Shown in pieces: positions 1 to 8,258 of a stretch of DNA of 52,628 nucleotides; the stretch's first letter is position 1, and each line of letters opens with the position of its first letter. This stretch comes from Nonomuraea longispora (GTDB taxonomy: Bacteria > Actinomycetota > Actinomycetes > Streptosporangiales > Streptosporangiaceae): assembly GCF_004348345.1 (NCBI RefSeq), contig NZ_SMJZ01000034.1:1-52628 (forward strand). Direction: 5' to 3'. The notes beneath the pieces were generated by a model. The model saw only the letters and a list, made by a program, of their open reading frames with translations. It ran no database searches and had not been told where the DNA came from. The position numbers and the translations under genes were made by a program.

Positions 1-84
1 CCCTCCCGCTCCACCTGCCGCCCGCTGGACGCACCCGACCCAACGCCCCTCGCCACAACCATCCCCGCACCCAGGGAGTCATCC

Positions 85-1398
85 ATGACCATGCAACGGC
101 GGACCTTCCTCAGCGTGAGCGCGGCCGGAGCGGCGGGCCTCGGCCTGTCCCTGCTCGGCGCGGGGCAGGCGCTCGCCGCCGACGGGCCGCTGGACACGGC
201 GCCGACCACGCCGTTCGCGGTCGGCGTGCGCCGGTACGACTGGACCCGCGGCAGCCGCCCGTGCACCACCTACGTCTACTACCCCGCCACCGGCACCCCC
301 GGAGGCAACCCGGTGACCAACGCCCCGGTCGCGGGCGGCGTCTTCCCCGTCTACAACTTCACCCACGGCTTCCAGAGCAGCCCGCAGAGCTCCCTGTTCA
401 TCATCCGGGCCCTGGCCGCGGCCGGCTTCGTCGTCCCCGCCCCGCACTTCAACCACAACTTCACCGACGTCAGAAACGGCAACACCTCCAAGGACGTCTC
501 GCAGATCCTCTCCCAGACCCTCGCCCTCAACACGAGCGGACCGCTGGCCGGGCACATCGACACCGGCATCGGCGTCGGAGTCTCGGGTCACTCCCTGGGC
601 GGCATGATCACCCATGGTCTGCTGACCGCCTGGCCCGACAGCCGGATCGTCTCCGCCAACCCGCAGTCCTGCGAGGACATGGGCGACCCCGCCGCCTCGG
701 TCTCCGCCAAGGTGCTGTTCGTCCACGGCGACCGGGACTCGACCACGCAGTACTCCTCGGCCCGGCAGGCGTACACGGAGATGACCTGGCCCAAGGCGTT
801 CCTCACCTTCGTCGGCGGCAGCCACACCAGCTTCTGGAGCGACAACCGCTTCCCCACCACCGTCGTCGACTGGGCCCGCTGGACCATGTACGGCGACACC
901 GCCGCACGGGACCGCCTCCCGGCCGACGCGGCCGGGCCCAACACCAGGTGGGAAGCCCAGTTGGGTGACTCGCCCGGCGGCCCGGCCATCTACACCCTGG
1001 TGGCCCAGCACAGCGGCAAGGCCGCCGACGTCAACGCGGCCTCCACCGCCGTCGGCGCACGGCTCATCCAGTGGACCCCCAACAGCCGCCCCAACCAGCA
1101 ATTCGAGTTCGTGGACGCAGGCGACGGCCACGTCCGCGTCAAGGCCCGGCACAGCGGCCTGTTCCTCCAGCCCACGGGCACCGCGACCGGTGCGGACGTC
1201 GTCCAACAGGCCGACACCGGCGCCACCGGCCAGCGGTGGCGCGTGGTCGACCACGGCGGTGACGTGATCAGCCTCGTCAACCGGGAGTCCGGCCTGGCCA
1301 TGGACGTCGGGGAATACTCCACCGCCGACGGCGCCCGCATCTCCCAATACACCTACAACGGCAACCCCAACCAGCGCTTCACCTGGCGCCGCGCCTGA
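85..1398 (+). CDS. Secreted alpha/beta hydrolase with C-terminal ricin-type lectin domain
   Basis: 437 aa. The N-terminus has a twin-arginine-like signal (QRRTFLS, then a hydrophobic stretch ending at an AxA near residue 31), so export is expected. The catalytic domain resembles the chlorophyllase/polyester-hydrolase/dienelactone type of alpha/beta hydrolase. The nucleophile elbow is GHSLGG with Ser170, the likely acid lies in HGDRD (Asp216 or Asp218), and the likely His is His247 in GGSHTSF. From about residue 300 a ricin B-type (CBM13-like) beta-trefoil follows, with repeated QxF/QxW signatures (NQQFEF, GQRWRV, NQRFTW). An AGGGAG ribosome site lies 7 bases upstream of the ATG. Substrate cannot be read; an ester in plant or polymer material bound through the lectin is inferred from the neighbouring carbohydrate-active genes. 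Confidence 0.85.
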   Translation: MTMQRRTFLSVSAAGAAGLGLSLLGAGQALAADGPLDTAPTTPFAVGVRRYDWTRGSRPCTTYVYYPATGTPGGNPVTNAPVAGGVFPVYNFTHGFQSSPQSSLFIIRALAAAGFVVPAPHFNHNFTDVRNGNTSKDVSQILSQTLALNTSGPLAGHIDTGIGVGVSGHSLGGMITHGLLTAWPDSRIVSANPQSCEDMGDPAASVSAKVLFVHGDRDSTTQYSSARQAYTEMTWPKAFLTFVGGSHTSFWSDNRFPTTVVDWARWTMYGDTAARDRLPADAAGPNTRWEAQLGDSPGGPAIYTLVAQHSGKAADVNAASTAVGARLIQWTPNSRPNQQFEFVDAGDGHVRVKARHSGLFLQPTGTATGADVVQQADTGATGQRWRVVDHGGDVISLVNRESGLAMDVGEYSTADGARISQYTYNGNPNQRFTWRRA

Positions 1399-1446
1399 CA
1401 CGACATGGCGCCGGCAACCCTTCACCACCACACTGGACGGGTTCAG

Positions 1447-2829
1447 ATGACACAGCCCTCCCACGATCGGGCCGCACCGCGACGTCCGCACCGGCGTCGC
1501 ACCACTTTCGTCCTCGTCGGCGCACTGATCGCGAGCTGCGTCGCCGCGCTGATCACGGGACCGCCGGCGAACGCAGCCGTGATCAACCCGGCGGCGTACT
1601 ACCAGATCATCTCGCGGCACAGCGGCAAAGCGGTCGACATCGCCGACCAGTCGACCGCCGACGGCGCCGTCGTCCAGCAACGGACCCGCGCCGATCGGGC
1701 CAGCCAGCAGTTCCAGTTCGTCGACGCCGGCAGCGGCCACTACAAGCTCCGAGCCCGGCACAGCGGCAAGCTGCTGGACGTCGCCTCGGCGTCCACGGCC
1801 AACGGTGCGAACGTCGTCCAGTGGACCGACAACGGCGGCGCCAACCAGCAGTGGCAGCTCGTCCGGGCCGACGCGCCACCGGCCCCGAAGTACGCCGGCT
1901 ATCTGTTCACGTACTTCACCGGCGAGAACACCTCCACCGGCGAGCAGGTCTACTTCGCGCTCAGCCAGGGCAACGACCCGACCCGGTGGCGCCAGCTCAA
2001 CGGTGGGCGGCCCGTGCTGACCTCGACCGTGGGCACCCGCGGCGTGCGCGACCCGTTCCTCATCCGTTCGCCACAGGGCGACAGGTTCTACAAGATCGCC
2101 ACCGACCTGCGGATGTACGGCAACGGCAACTGGGACCAGGTCCAGCGGACGGGCAGCAAGTCCATCGTGGTGTGGGAGTCGACCGACCTGGTGAACTGGA
2201 GCGCGCCGCGCCTGGCCCGTGTCTCACCGGACACGGCCGGCAACACGTGGGCCCCGGAGGCGTACTACGACGAGGGGCTCGGCCAGTACGTGGTGTTCTG
2301 GGCGTCGAAGCTGTACTCCGCCGGCGACCCGAACCACACCGGCACCACCTACAACCGGATGATGTACGCCACGACCTCCGACTTCCGGACCTTCAGCGCC
2401 GCGCAGGTCTGGGTCGACAAGGGCTACTCGACGATCGACTCGACGCTCATCAAGCACAACGGCACCTACTACCGCTTCACGAAGGACGAGCGGAGCGCGT
2501 CGCAGACCCCGTGTGGCAAGTTCATCCTCGCGGAGAAGTCGGCGACCGTGCTCAACCGCACCTACTCGTTCGTCGCGGAGTGCCTCGGGAACAACGCGAT
2601 CAGTCAGGGCGAGGGTCCGCTGGTCTTCAAATCGAACACCGAGGAGCGCTGGTACATGTTCATCGACGAGTACGGGGGCCGGGGCTACGTGCCGTTCACG
2701 ACCACCGACCTGAACTCCCGGCAGTGGTCACCCGTCTCCGGCTACACCCTGCCCGGCCGGCCGCGCCACGGCACCGTCCTGCCGATCACCCAGGCCGAGT
2801 ACGACCGGCTACTGCAACGCTGGGGCTGA
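1447..2829 (+). CDS. Secreted glycoside hydrolase family 43 with N-terminal ricin-type lectin domain
   Basis: 460 aa from the ATG at 1447, chosen because it gives a clean signal peptide (Arg-rich start, hydrophobic core, ANA cleavage near residue 38); an in-frame ATG at 1405 would add 14 residues with no signal character. Residues 40-140 are a ricin B-type lectin fold (SRHSGKAVDI, NQQWQL). Residues 145-460 are a GH43 five-bladed propeller with the usual triad visible: Asp202 (RDPFL), Asp331 (IDSTL) and Glu389 (GEGPL). GH43 members are mainly arabinofuranosidases, arabinanases and beta-xylosidases; exact specificity is not readable. It follows the esterase by 48 bases on the same strand. Confidence 0.87.
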   Translation: MTQPSHDRAAPRRPHRRRTTFVLVGALIASCVAALITGPPANAAVINPAAYYQIISRHSGKAVDIADQSTADGAVVQQRTRADRASQQFQFVDAGSGHYKLRARHSGKLLDVASASTANGANVVQWTDNGGANQQWQLVRADAPPAPKYAGYLFTYFTGENTSTGEQVYFALSQGNDPTRWRQLNGGRPVLTSTVGTRGVRDPFLIRSPQGDRFYKIATDLRMYGNGNWDQVQRTGSKSIVVWESTDLVNWSAPRLARVSPDTAGNTWAPEAYYDEGLGQYVVFWASKLYSAGDPNHTGTTYNRMMYATTSDFRTFSAAQVWVDKGYSTIDSTLIKHNGTYYRFTKDERSASQTPCGKFILAEKSATVLNRTYSFVAECLGNNAISQGEGPLVFKSNTEERWYMFIDEYGGRGYVPFTTTDLNSRQWSPVSGYTLPGRPRHGTVLPITQAEYDRLLQRWG

Positions 2830-2882
2830 GCGCCCGGGGGCTGAGCGCCAGTGTGATGACCAATCGACTCTCCACCCAAAAC

Positions 2883-2896
2883 TGGTAGCGTTAACA
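2883..2896. promoter_or_regulatory. Putative LacI-family operator
   Basis: TGGTAGCGTTAACA is an imperfect palindrome centred on the CG step typical of LacI-family operators of actinomycetes (12 of 14 match TGTTAGCGCTAACA, from memory). It sits 27 bases upstream of the AbfB-GH43 start, where a sugar-responsive repressor would block transcription. No LacI gene is in the window. Confidence 0.5.
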
Positions 2897-2922
2897 TCGA
2901 CGGTGCTCGGAAAGAGGCACGC

Positions 2923-4323
2923 ATGACGGTGAGCAGATGGGCGGCCGGCACGGCCGCGCTCGTTCTGGCCTGCTTCGACCTGGTGACCACGGCCGCTCCG
3001 GCGTTCGCCGCGACGCTGCCGACCGGAGCCCGCTCCTTGGAGTCGGTCAACTACCCCGGCCGGTACGTCCGGCACGCCGCCGCGCTCGGCCGCATCGACC
3101 CGGTTCCCTCGTCCGCCGCGACCCAAACCAAGCTCGACGCGACCTTCACCATCGTCAACGGCCTGGCCGCGCCCTCCTGCTACTCCTTCCAGACCAAGGA
3201 CGGCCGGTTTCTGCGGCACCGCGACTGGCGGCTGCGTGTGGACGCCAACACCGGCGACGCGACGTTCGGGGCTGACGCCACGTTCTGCGCCGTCGACGGT
3301 TCCGTCGCCGGATCGACGTCGCTGACCTCCTACAACTATCCGAACCGGCGGATCAGGCACCGCGACTTCGAGCTCTGGCTGGACCCGTACCAGGACACCG
3401 CGACCTTCCGCGGGGACAGCTCGTTCCGGATCGCCGTGCCGTGGGCGCCCAAGACGAACCGGAACCCGGTGATCCCCGGCCTGTTCGCCGACCCGCACAT
3501 CACCGTGATCAACGGCCGCTACTACCTGTACCCCACGACCGACGGCTACGCGAACTGGCGCGGGACGTACTACAAGGCGTTTTCCTCCGCCGACCTGGTG
3601 ACCTGGACCGACCACGGCGTCGTCCTGGATCACGGCCCCGACGTGTCCTGGGCAGACGACTCGGCCTGGGCCCCGGCGGTCGCGGCGGCCAACGGCCGCT
3701 ACTACCTGTACTTCAGCGGCGGCGCGGCCACCGGGAACACCGCGAAGCAGCTGGGCGTCGCGGTCTCCGACTCGCCGACGGGCCCGTTCCGGGACGCGCT
3801 CGGACGGCCGCTCATCGCCGCCGGCCAGTACTCCGGCCAGGCGATCGATCCGATGGTCTTCACCGACGACGACGGCCGCTCATACCTCTACTGGGGGCAG
3901 GGCGCCGCCCGCGTCGTGCCGCTGAACGGCGACATGACCTCCTTCAACCCGGCGCAAGTACGGACCATCACCCCGTCGGGCTACAACGAAGCGCCGTTCG
4001 TGTTCAAACGCGGCGGGATCTACTACTTCATGTGGTCGGAGAACGACACCCGCAGCGAGGACTACCGGGTGGCGTACGCGACCGGGTCGAGCCCGCTGGG
4101 ACCGTGGACCAAGCGCGGCGTGGTGCTGCAGAAGTGGCTGGAGGCCGGAATCAAGGGCACCGGGCACCATTCGGTCGTCCGCATGCCCGGCACCGACACG
4201 TGGTACATCGCCTACCACCGGTTCGCCGTCCCGGCGGGGAACGGGACCAACCGGGAGGTGGCCGTCGACCGGATGGAGTTCGCCGCGGACGGAACGATCC
4301 GCCCGATCGTCCCGACCCTCTGA
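2923..4323 (+). CDS. Secreted GH43 glycosidase with N-terminal AbfB (CBM42-like) domain
   Basis: 466 aa, signal peptide to about residue 29 (AFA|A). Residues 38-170 form an AbfB arabinose-binding trefoil with the diagnostic repeated pattern (SVNYPGRYVRH, DGRFLRHRDWRL, SYNYPNRRIRHRDFEL). The GH43 catalytic domain follows (NPVIPGLFADPH onward) with Asp190, Asp309 (IDPMVF) and Glu356 (NEAPFVF) as base, pKa modulator and acid. AbfB binds arabinofuranose side chains, so an arabinofuranosidase or arabinanase acting on arabinoxylan or arabinan is the best inference. It has its own upstream operator and is followed after 25 bases by the GH5 gene, probably co-transcribed. Confidence 0.88.
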   Translation: MTVSRWAAGTAALVLACFDLVTTAAPAFAATLPTGARSLESVNYPGRYVRHAAALGRIDPVPSSAATQTKLDATFTIVNGLAAPSCYSFQTKDGRFLRHRDWRLRVDANTGDATFGADATFCAVDGSVAGSTSLTSYNYPNRRIRHRDFELWLDPYQDTATFRGDSSFRIAVPWAPKTNRNPVIPGLFADPHITVINGRYYLYPTTDGYANWRGTYYKAFSSADLVTWTDHGVVLDHGPDVSWADDSAWAPAVAAANGRYYLYFSGGAATGNTAKQLGVAVSDSPTGPFRDALGRPLIAAGQYSGQAIDPMVFTDDDGRSYLYWGQGAARVVPLNGDMTSFNPAQVRTITPSGYNEAPFVFKRGGIYYFMWSENDTRSEDYRVAYATGSSPLGPWTKRGVVLQKWLEAGIKGTGHHSVVRMPGTDTWYIAYHRFAVPAGNGTNREVAVDRMEFAADGTIRPIVPTL

Positions 4324-4348
4324 GCCTGTTCTAGTGATTGGACATGTC

Positions 4349-5833
4349 ATGACACCGACATCAGGACCATCCCCGAACACCCCGCCGTTACGCCGCCTGC
4401 TGATCACCCTCATCGCGACCACGCTCGCCGCAGCAGCCACCCTCGTGGTCTCCACGTCGCCGGCCCACGCAGCCACCCGCCAATTCCGCGGCATGAACTG
4501 GGCCGTGCTCGGCGACAACTTCAGCACCGGCTCCCTCATCCTGCACGGCCTCAACCAAACCGACAGCAACGCCACCGTACGCGCCAAAGCCAACGCCCTC
4601 TACGACGACATGGCGTCCACCATGGGCATCAACACCGTCCGACTGCCCATCAACACCCACACCGTGGCCAACACCACCTGGTGGAACGCCTACCGCGGCG
4701 CCATCGACGCCGCCACCACCCGCGGCTGGAAAGTCATCCTCGCCTACTGGGAAGACGGCGCCGCCTCCGGCGGCCGCATCACCAACCACACCGCATGGAA
4801 CACCATGTGGTCCACCGTCACCAACACCTATGGCTCCAACAACAACGTCTACTTCGAACCCATGAACGAGCCCCACGGCTACACCTCAGCCGAATGGCGC
4901 GACCTCGCCGCCACCTGGCTCGACCACCACTACTCCGCCCCCGCAAACCGAGTCCTCATCGGCGGCACCGGCTACAGCCAGGACCTGCGCGACATCTGCA
5001 ACGACAGCCGCTTCAACGCCACCCTGCTGTCCTTCCACCACTACGCCTTCTTCTACAACCCGATGACGTACGACGCCTTCCGCACCCACATCCAGACCCG
5101 GCTGGGCACCTGCGCCTCCCGCGCCATCGCCACCGAATTCGGCGCACCCATGTCCACCGGCCTCAACTACGCCGACCCCACCAGCACCGACAACTTCGTC
5201 CGCCACATCCGCGCCATGGCCCAAGTCATGCGCGACAACCAGATGGGCGGCACCTACTGGCCCGCCCTCGGCGGCAAACCCGGCACCATCGGCTACGACT
5301 GGTACTCCATGTACGCCCTGGACGGCACCGGCACCACGCTCAACCTGACCATCCGCAACCCCTCCGGCGCCGACCGCATCCGCTACGCCTGGGGCGACAC
5401 CATCGACGGTGACACCACCACCTACCGGCTCACCGCCCGCCACAGCGGCAAAGCCATGGACATCCAGCAACCCAACACCGACAACGGCGCCCGCATCGGC
5501 CAGTACACCTACAACGGCGACCCCTGGCAGCACTGGCAGTTCCAAGACGCCGGCAGCGGCTACTGGCGCCTCATCAGCCGCCACAGCGGCAAATGCCTCG
5601 ACGTGGTCAGCGCCTCCACCACCGACGGCGCCGAACTCATCCAATACACCTGCGGCACCGGCACCAACCAGCAATTCCAGATGGTCACCAACGGCAGCCA
5701 CTTCCAACTCCGCGCCCGGCACAGTGGCAAGTGCGTGGACGTGCCGGCCGCCTCCACCGCCGACGGCGTGGTCCTCAAGCAGTATCCGTGCAACACCGGC
5801 ACCAACCAGCAATGGTCCCGCACGTCCGTCTGA
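4349..5833 (+). CDS. Secreted GH5 glycanase (cellulase superfamily) with C-terminal ricin-type lectin domain
   Basis: 494 aa from the ATG at 4349 (a GTG at 4334 is possible but lies 10 bases after the previous stop). The signal peptide ends near AHA. The catalytic TIM barrel has the GH5 acid/base in PMNEPHG (Glu174) and the nucleophile in ATEFGAP (Glu263). From about residue 365 a three-repeat ricin B trefoil follows (TARHSGKAMDI, SRHSGKCLDV, ARHSGKCVDV); the last two repeats carry paired cysteines suited to disulfides. Likely an endo-acting beta-glucanase or mannanase; the substrate is not readable. Last gene of the hydrolase group, closed by a hairpin. Confidence 0.86.
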   Translation: MTPTSGPSPNTPPLRRLLITLIATTLAAAATLVVSTSPAHAATRQFRGMNWAVLGDNFSTGSLILHGLNQTDSNATVRAKANALYDDMASTMGINTVRLPINTHTVANTTWWNAYRGAIDAATTRGWKVILAYWEDGAASGGRITNHTAWNTMWSTVTNTYGSNNNVYFEPMNEPHGYTSAEWRDLAATWLDHHYSAPANRVLIGGTGYSQDLRDICNDSRFNATLLSFHHYAFFYNPMTYDAFRTHIQTRLGTCASRAIATEFGAPMSTGLNYADPTSTDNFVRHIRAMAQVMRDNQMGGTYWPALGGKPGTIGYDWYSMYALDGTGTTLNLTIRNPSGADRIRYAWGDTIDGDTTTYRLTARHSGKAMDIQQPNTDNGARIGQYTYNGDPWQHWQFQDAGSGYWRLISRHSGKCLDVVSASTTDGAELIQYTCGTGTNQQFQMVTNGSHFQLRARHSGKCVDVPAASTADGVVLKQYPCNTGTNQQWSRTSV

Positions 5834-5879
5834 TGGTCGTCTGGACGTGACCGCGGATCCGCGGTGCGGCCCACACGCC

Positions 5880-5916
5880 CCCGGCGCCGAGCTCATGCTG
5901 TGTGCTCGGCGCCGGG
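5880..5916. terminator. Strong hairpin terminator after the GH5 gene
   Basis: Perfect 12-bp inverted repeat (CCCGGCGCCGAG / CTCGGCGCCGGG) around a 13-base loop, 47 bases past the GH5 stop. There is no U-tract, as is common in high-GC actinomycetes. A 14-bp palindrome (CCGCGGATCCGCGG, 5851-5864) lies just upstream. Confidence 0.7.
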
Positions 5917-5929
5917 CTTGATCCGCTGG

Positions 5930-6230
5930 TTCCGGGTTCGAGCCCCGCGACCTGCTCATCGACCTCGGAACGCGGATCGACCCGGCGTACGGGCCACCGG
6001 CCCGCCTCGTCGAGCAGCAGGTGCTCGACCCGGCCCTGCCGCAGCAGGGAGAGGATGTCGTCGAGGCCCACCGCGCCGTTACCGCCCGACAGGGCCAGGT
6101 CCCGGGCGCGTACGGCCAGGGCGGCGTCATGCCTGGCCCGCACCTCGTCGAGTGTGGGGCGGACGAACTCCAGCACCTCCGACGGCGACAGGGCGGGATC
6201 GCGCGCGAGATGTCCCCCCCTCTCAGCCAC
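5930..6230 (-). pseudogene. Remnant resembling the C-terminal part of a baeRF/Vms1-like (eRF1 domain) protein
   Basis: About 95 codons on the minus strand read like the last third of bacterial release-factor-like proteins: a charged helix (EVLEFVRPTLDEVRARHDAA) followed by GLDDILSLLRQGRVEHLLLDE. No full domain is present, no start signal is convincing, and the frame runs into the terminator region. 6231-6455 holds no recognisable gene; a minus-frame fragment there (VVVQPCHDDRRPSGAAIPIG) may be another decayed piece. Assignment rests on pattern memory only. Confidence 0.35.
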
Positions 6231-6455
6231 CCACAGAGCGCGTCGACCTGCTGTTCGGTGCGGACCGGGCCGATGGGGATCGCGGCGCCGGAGGGCCGGC
6301 GGTCGTCATGGCACGGCTGCACCACGACGAAGGCCCCGCTCGGCCCTTCCGCATGACGCGTCCGCTCGCCACCGAAAGTCCGCACCGGCGTCGGTGCTGG
6401 TGTCCTTGGCCGACAGCGGCTCGCCGAACCGATGAGCGCGGTGACCGGCACGCGG

Positions 6456-8258
6456 TCATTCGGGTGAACCTGAACTGTTGCTCACGCTGGACTTCACAGG
6501 CGATGTACGGGCAAGCCGCCAACTGCTGGCCTTCTCGCGTTCGGCCCACAGCCTGGCGTAACGCTCGTTCAAGGCGAGAAGCTCCTCATGCCGGCCGCGT
6601 TCGACCACCCGGCCGCCGTCCACCACAGCGATCTGGTCAGCCGAGCGGATCGTGCTCAGCCGGTGGGCGACGACGATGACCGTGCGGTTGCGGACGAGCT
6701 CCGCGAACGCCTGCTGGACAGCCCGTTCGTTGATCGGGTCCAGCGCGGAGGTGGCCTCGTCGAGCAGCACGATGGGAGCGTCCTTGAGGATGGCCCGGGC
6801 GATGGAGACGCGTTGGCGCTCGCCACCGGACAGGGTCGCGCCGCCCTCGCCCACCGGCGTGTCGTAGCCCTGCGGCAGTGCGGTGATGAAGCTGTGCGCC
6901 TGGGCCTGCCTGGCGGCGGCCTCGATGCTCTCCTCGGTGGCCCCCTCGCGGCCGAAGGCGATGTTCTCCCGGATCGTGCCCTGGAACAGGTAGACGTCCT
7001 GGAACACCACGGTGAGCGCGTCGAAGAGCTGCTCGGGCGTGAGATCGCGGACGTCGGCGTCGCCAAGGCGGACCGAGCCGGTGTTGACGTCCCAGAACCG
7101 CGCGATCAGCGAAAGGATCGTGCTCTTGCCCGCTCCCGAGGGGCCGACGAGCGCGGTCATGGTCTTCGGCGGGACGTCCAAGGACAGGCCCTTGATGACG
7201 GGCTGGCCAGGGTCGTAGCCGAACGTGACGTCGTCCAGTCGCACCGACGGCGCGTCGATGGTGGTCTTCCCAACGGTGGGTGCCGGTTGGGTGGGAAGGT
7301 CGTGGATCGCACCGATCCGGCGCAGGGCGGCCTCGGCAAGCCGTGACTCCTCGCCGCTCGCCGCCACCTGGAGCAGCGGGGTGTAGATGCGCAGGACCAG
7401 GACGAGGAAGATCAAAACCGCTCCGGCGTCCAGCCGCCCGCCGGCATACCAGTAGCCGAGTGCGGCGATCGTCAGCGGTATGCCGAGCTGGACGATCCCC
7501 ATGGTGGCCAGTCCGGCGGGGACGAGCCTGACGGCCAGCCTGTCGTTGATGTCGCGAATGTCCCGCAGGGCGCCGTGGAACCACTCCAGCCTGGCCCCGG
7601 CCCGGTCGAAGGAGCGGACGACCGCGATTCCCCGGACGTACTCGATCATCCGGCCGTTCGCCGCGGCGAGCAGCTCGCCTCTTTCGACCGCTCTGCGTGC
7701 GAAGTAGCGCGAGGTCCACCGGTACAGCGGCAGCGCGGCGACGACGCTGACCGCCACGGCGAAGGCCATCGGCACGTCCACGGTGAGCAGGCCGGCGAAG
7801 ATGAACACCGGCAGTGAGGTAGCGCTGAACCAGAGCGGGAGCCCATGGTGCGCATAGGTGGAGACCGCCTCCATGTCACTGGTGAGCATGGTCGACACGT
7901 CACCTGCGCCGCGTTCGCGCACTGTGCCCAGGGGGAGCCGCTGGATATGTTGGAGTGTGCCGGTCCGGGCCGCGCCGATTCCGTAGAACGTCGCGGTCCA
8001 TGCCAGACGGTTGCTGAGATAGCCGAAGCCGTACTGCCCGGCGGCCCCGGCGAGCACGAGGCCGATCGCCAGGCCGACCCGCTCCCCGGTCAGCGTTTCC
8101 GTACGGATGCGATCGATCACCCAGACCAGCGTCACCACCGGGACGGCAGCCGCGAGGGACATCAGGATCTGAGCGATCAGTGAGAAGACGAAGGCCTGGC
8201 GGTGCGGGCCGAACAACCGCCAGAGGGTCCGCACCGTGCCCGTGTAGTACGTCGTCAT
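6456..8258 (-). CDS. ABC half-transporter, fused membrane and ATPase domains (YbtQ-like), siderophore cluster
   Basis: 600 aa. The start at 8258 (MTTYYTG) overlaps the preceding gene's stop by ATGA. The N-terminal ~320 residues are a six-helix exporter-fold membrane domain. The C-terminal ATPase has Walker A GPSGAGKST, signature LSGGERQRVSIARA and Walker B IVLLDEATSALDP. It is last in a leftward operon after a second half-transporter, salicylate synthase and salicyl-AMP ligase, so the two halves should form a heterodimer, as YbtP/YbtQ (ferric-yersiniabactin uptake) and IrtA/IrtB (mycobactin uptake) do. Both have an exporter-type fold but act in import, so direction cannot be read here. No siderophore-interacting domain is fused. 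Confidence 0.88.
   Translation of the reverse strand: MTTYYTGTVRTLWRLFGPHRQAFVFSLIAQILMSLAAAVPVVTLVWVIDRIRTETLTGERVGLAIGLVLAGAAGQYGFGYLSNRLAWTATFYGIGAARTGTLQHIQRLPLGTVRERGAGDVSTMLTSDMEAVSTYAHHGLPLWFSATSLPVFIFAGLLTVDVPMAFAVAVSVVAALPLYRWTSRYFARRAVERGELLAAANGRMIEYVRGIAVVRSFDRAGARLEWFHGALRDIRDINDRLAVRLVPAGLATMGIVQLGIPLTIAALGYWYAGGRLDAGAVLIFLVLVLRIYTPLLQVAASGEESRLAEAALRRIGAIHDLPTQPAPTVGKTTIDAPSVRLDDVTFGYDPGQPVIKGLSLDVPPKTMTALVGPSGAGKSTILSLIARFWDVNTGSVRLGDADVRDLTPEQLFDALTVVFQDVYLFQGTIRENIAFGREGATEESIEAAARQAQAHSFITALPQGYDTPVGEGGATLSGGERQRVSIARAILKDAPIVLLDEATSALDPINERAVQQAFAELVRNRTVIVVAHRLSTIRSADQIAVVDGGRVVERGRHEELLALNERYARLWAEREKASSWRLARTSPVKSSVSNSSGSPE

Noticed and set aside
79..1761. 560-codon open frame on the minus strand opposite the alpha/beta hydrolase
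   Set aside because: Val/Gly/Asp-rich shadow of a GC-rich gene; the + strand has a signal peptide and catalytic motifs.
5926..5950. GGTTCGAGCCC, resembling a tRNA T-loop
   Set aside because: The T stem pairs only partly and no acceptor, D or anticodon arms can be folded around it.
6442..6458. 6-bp hairpin (TGACCG/CGGTCA) at the end of the leftward operon
   Set aside because: Short, overlaps the stop codon and lacks a tail; not convincing as a terminator.
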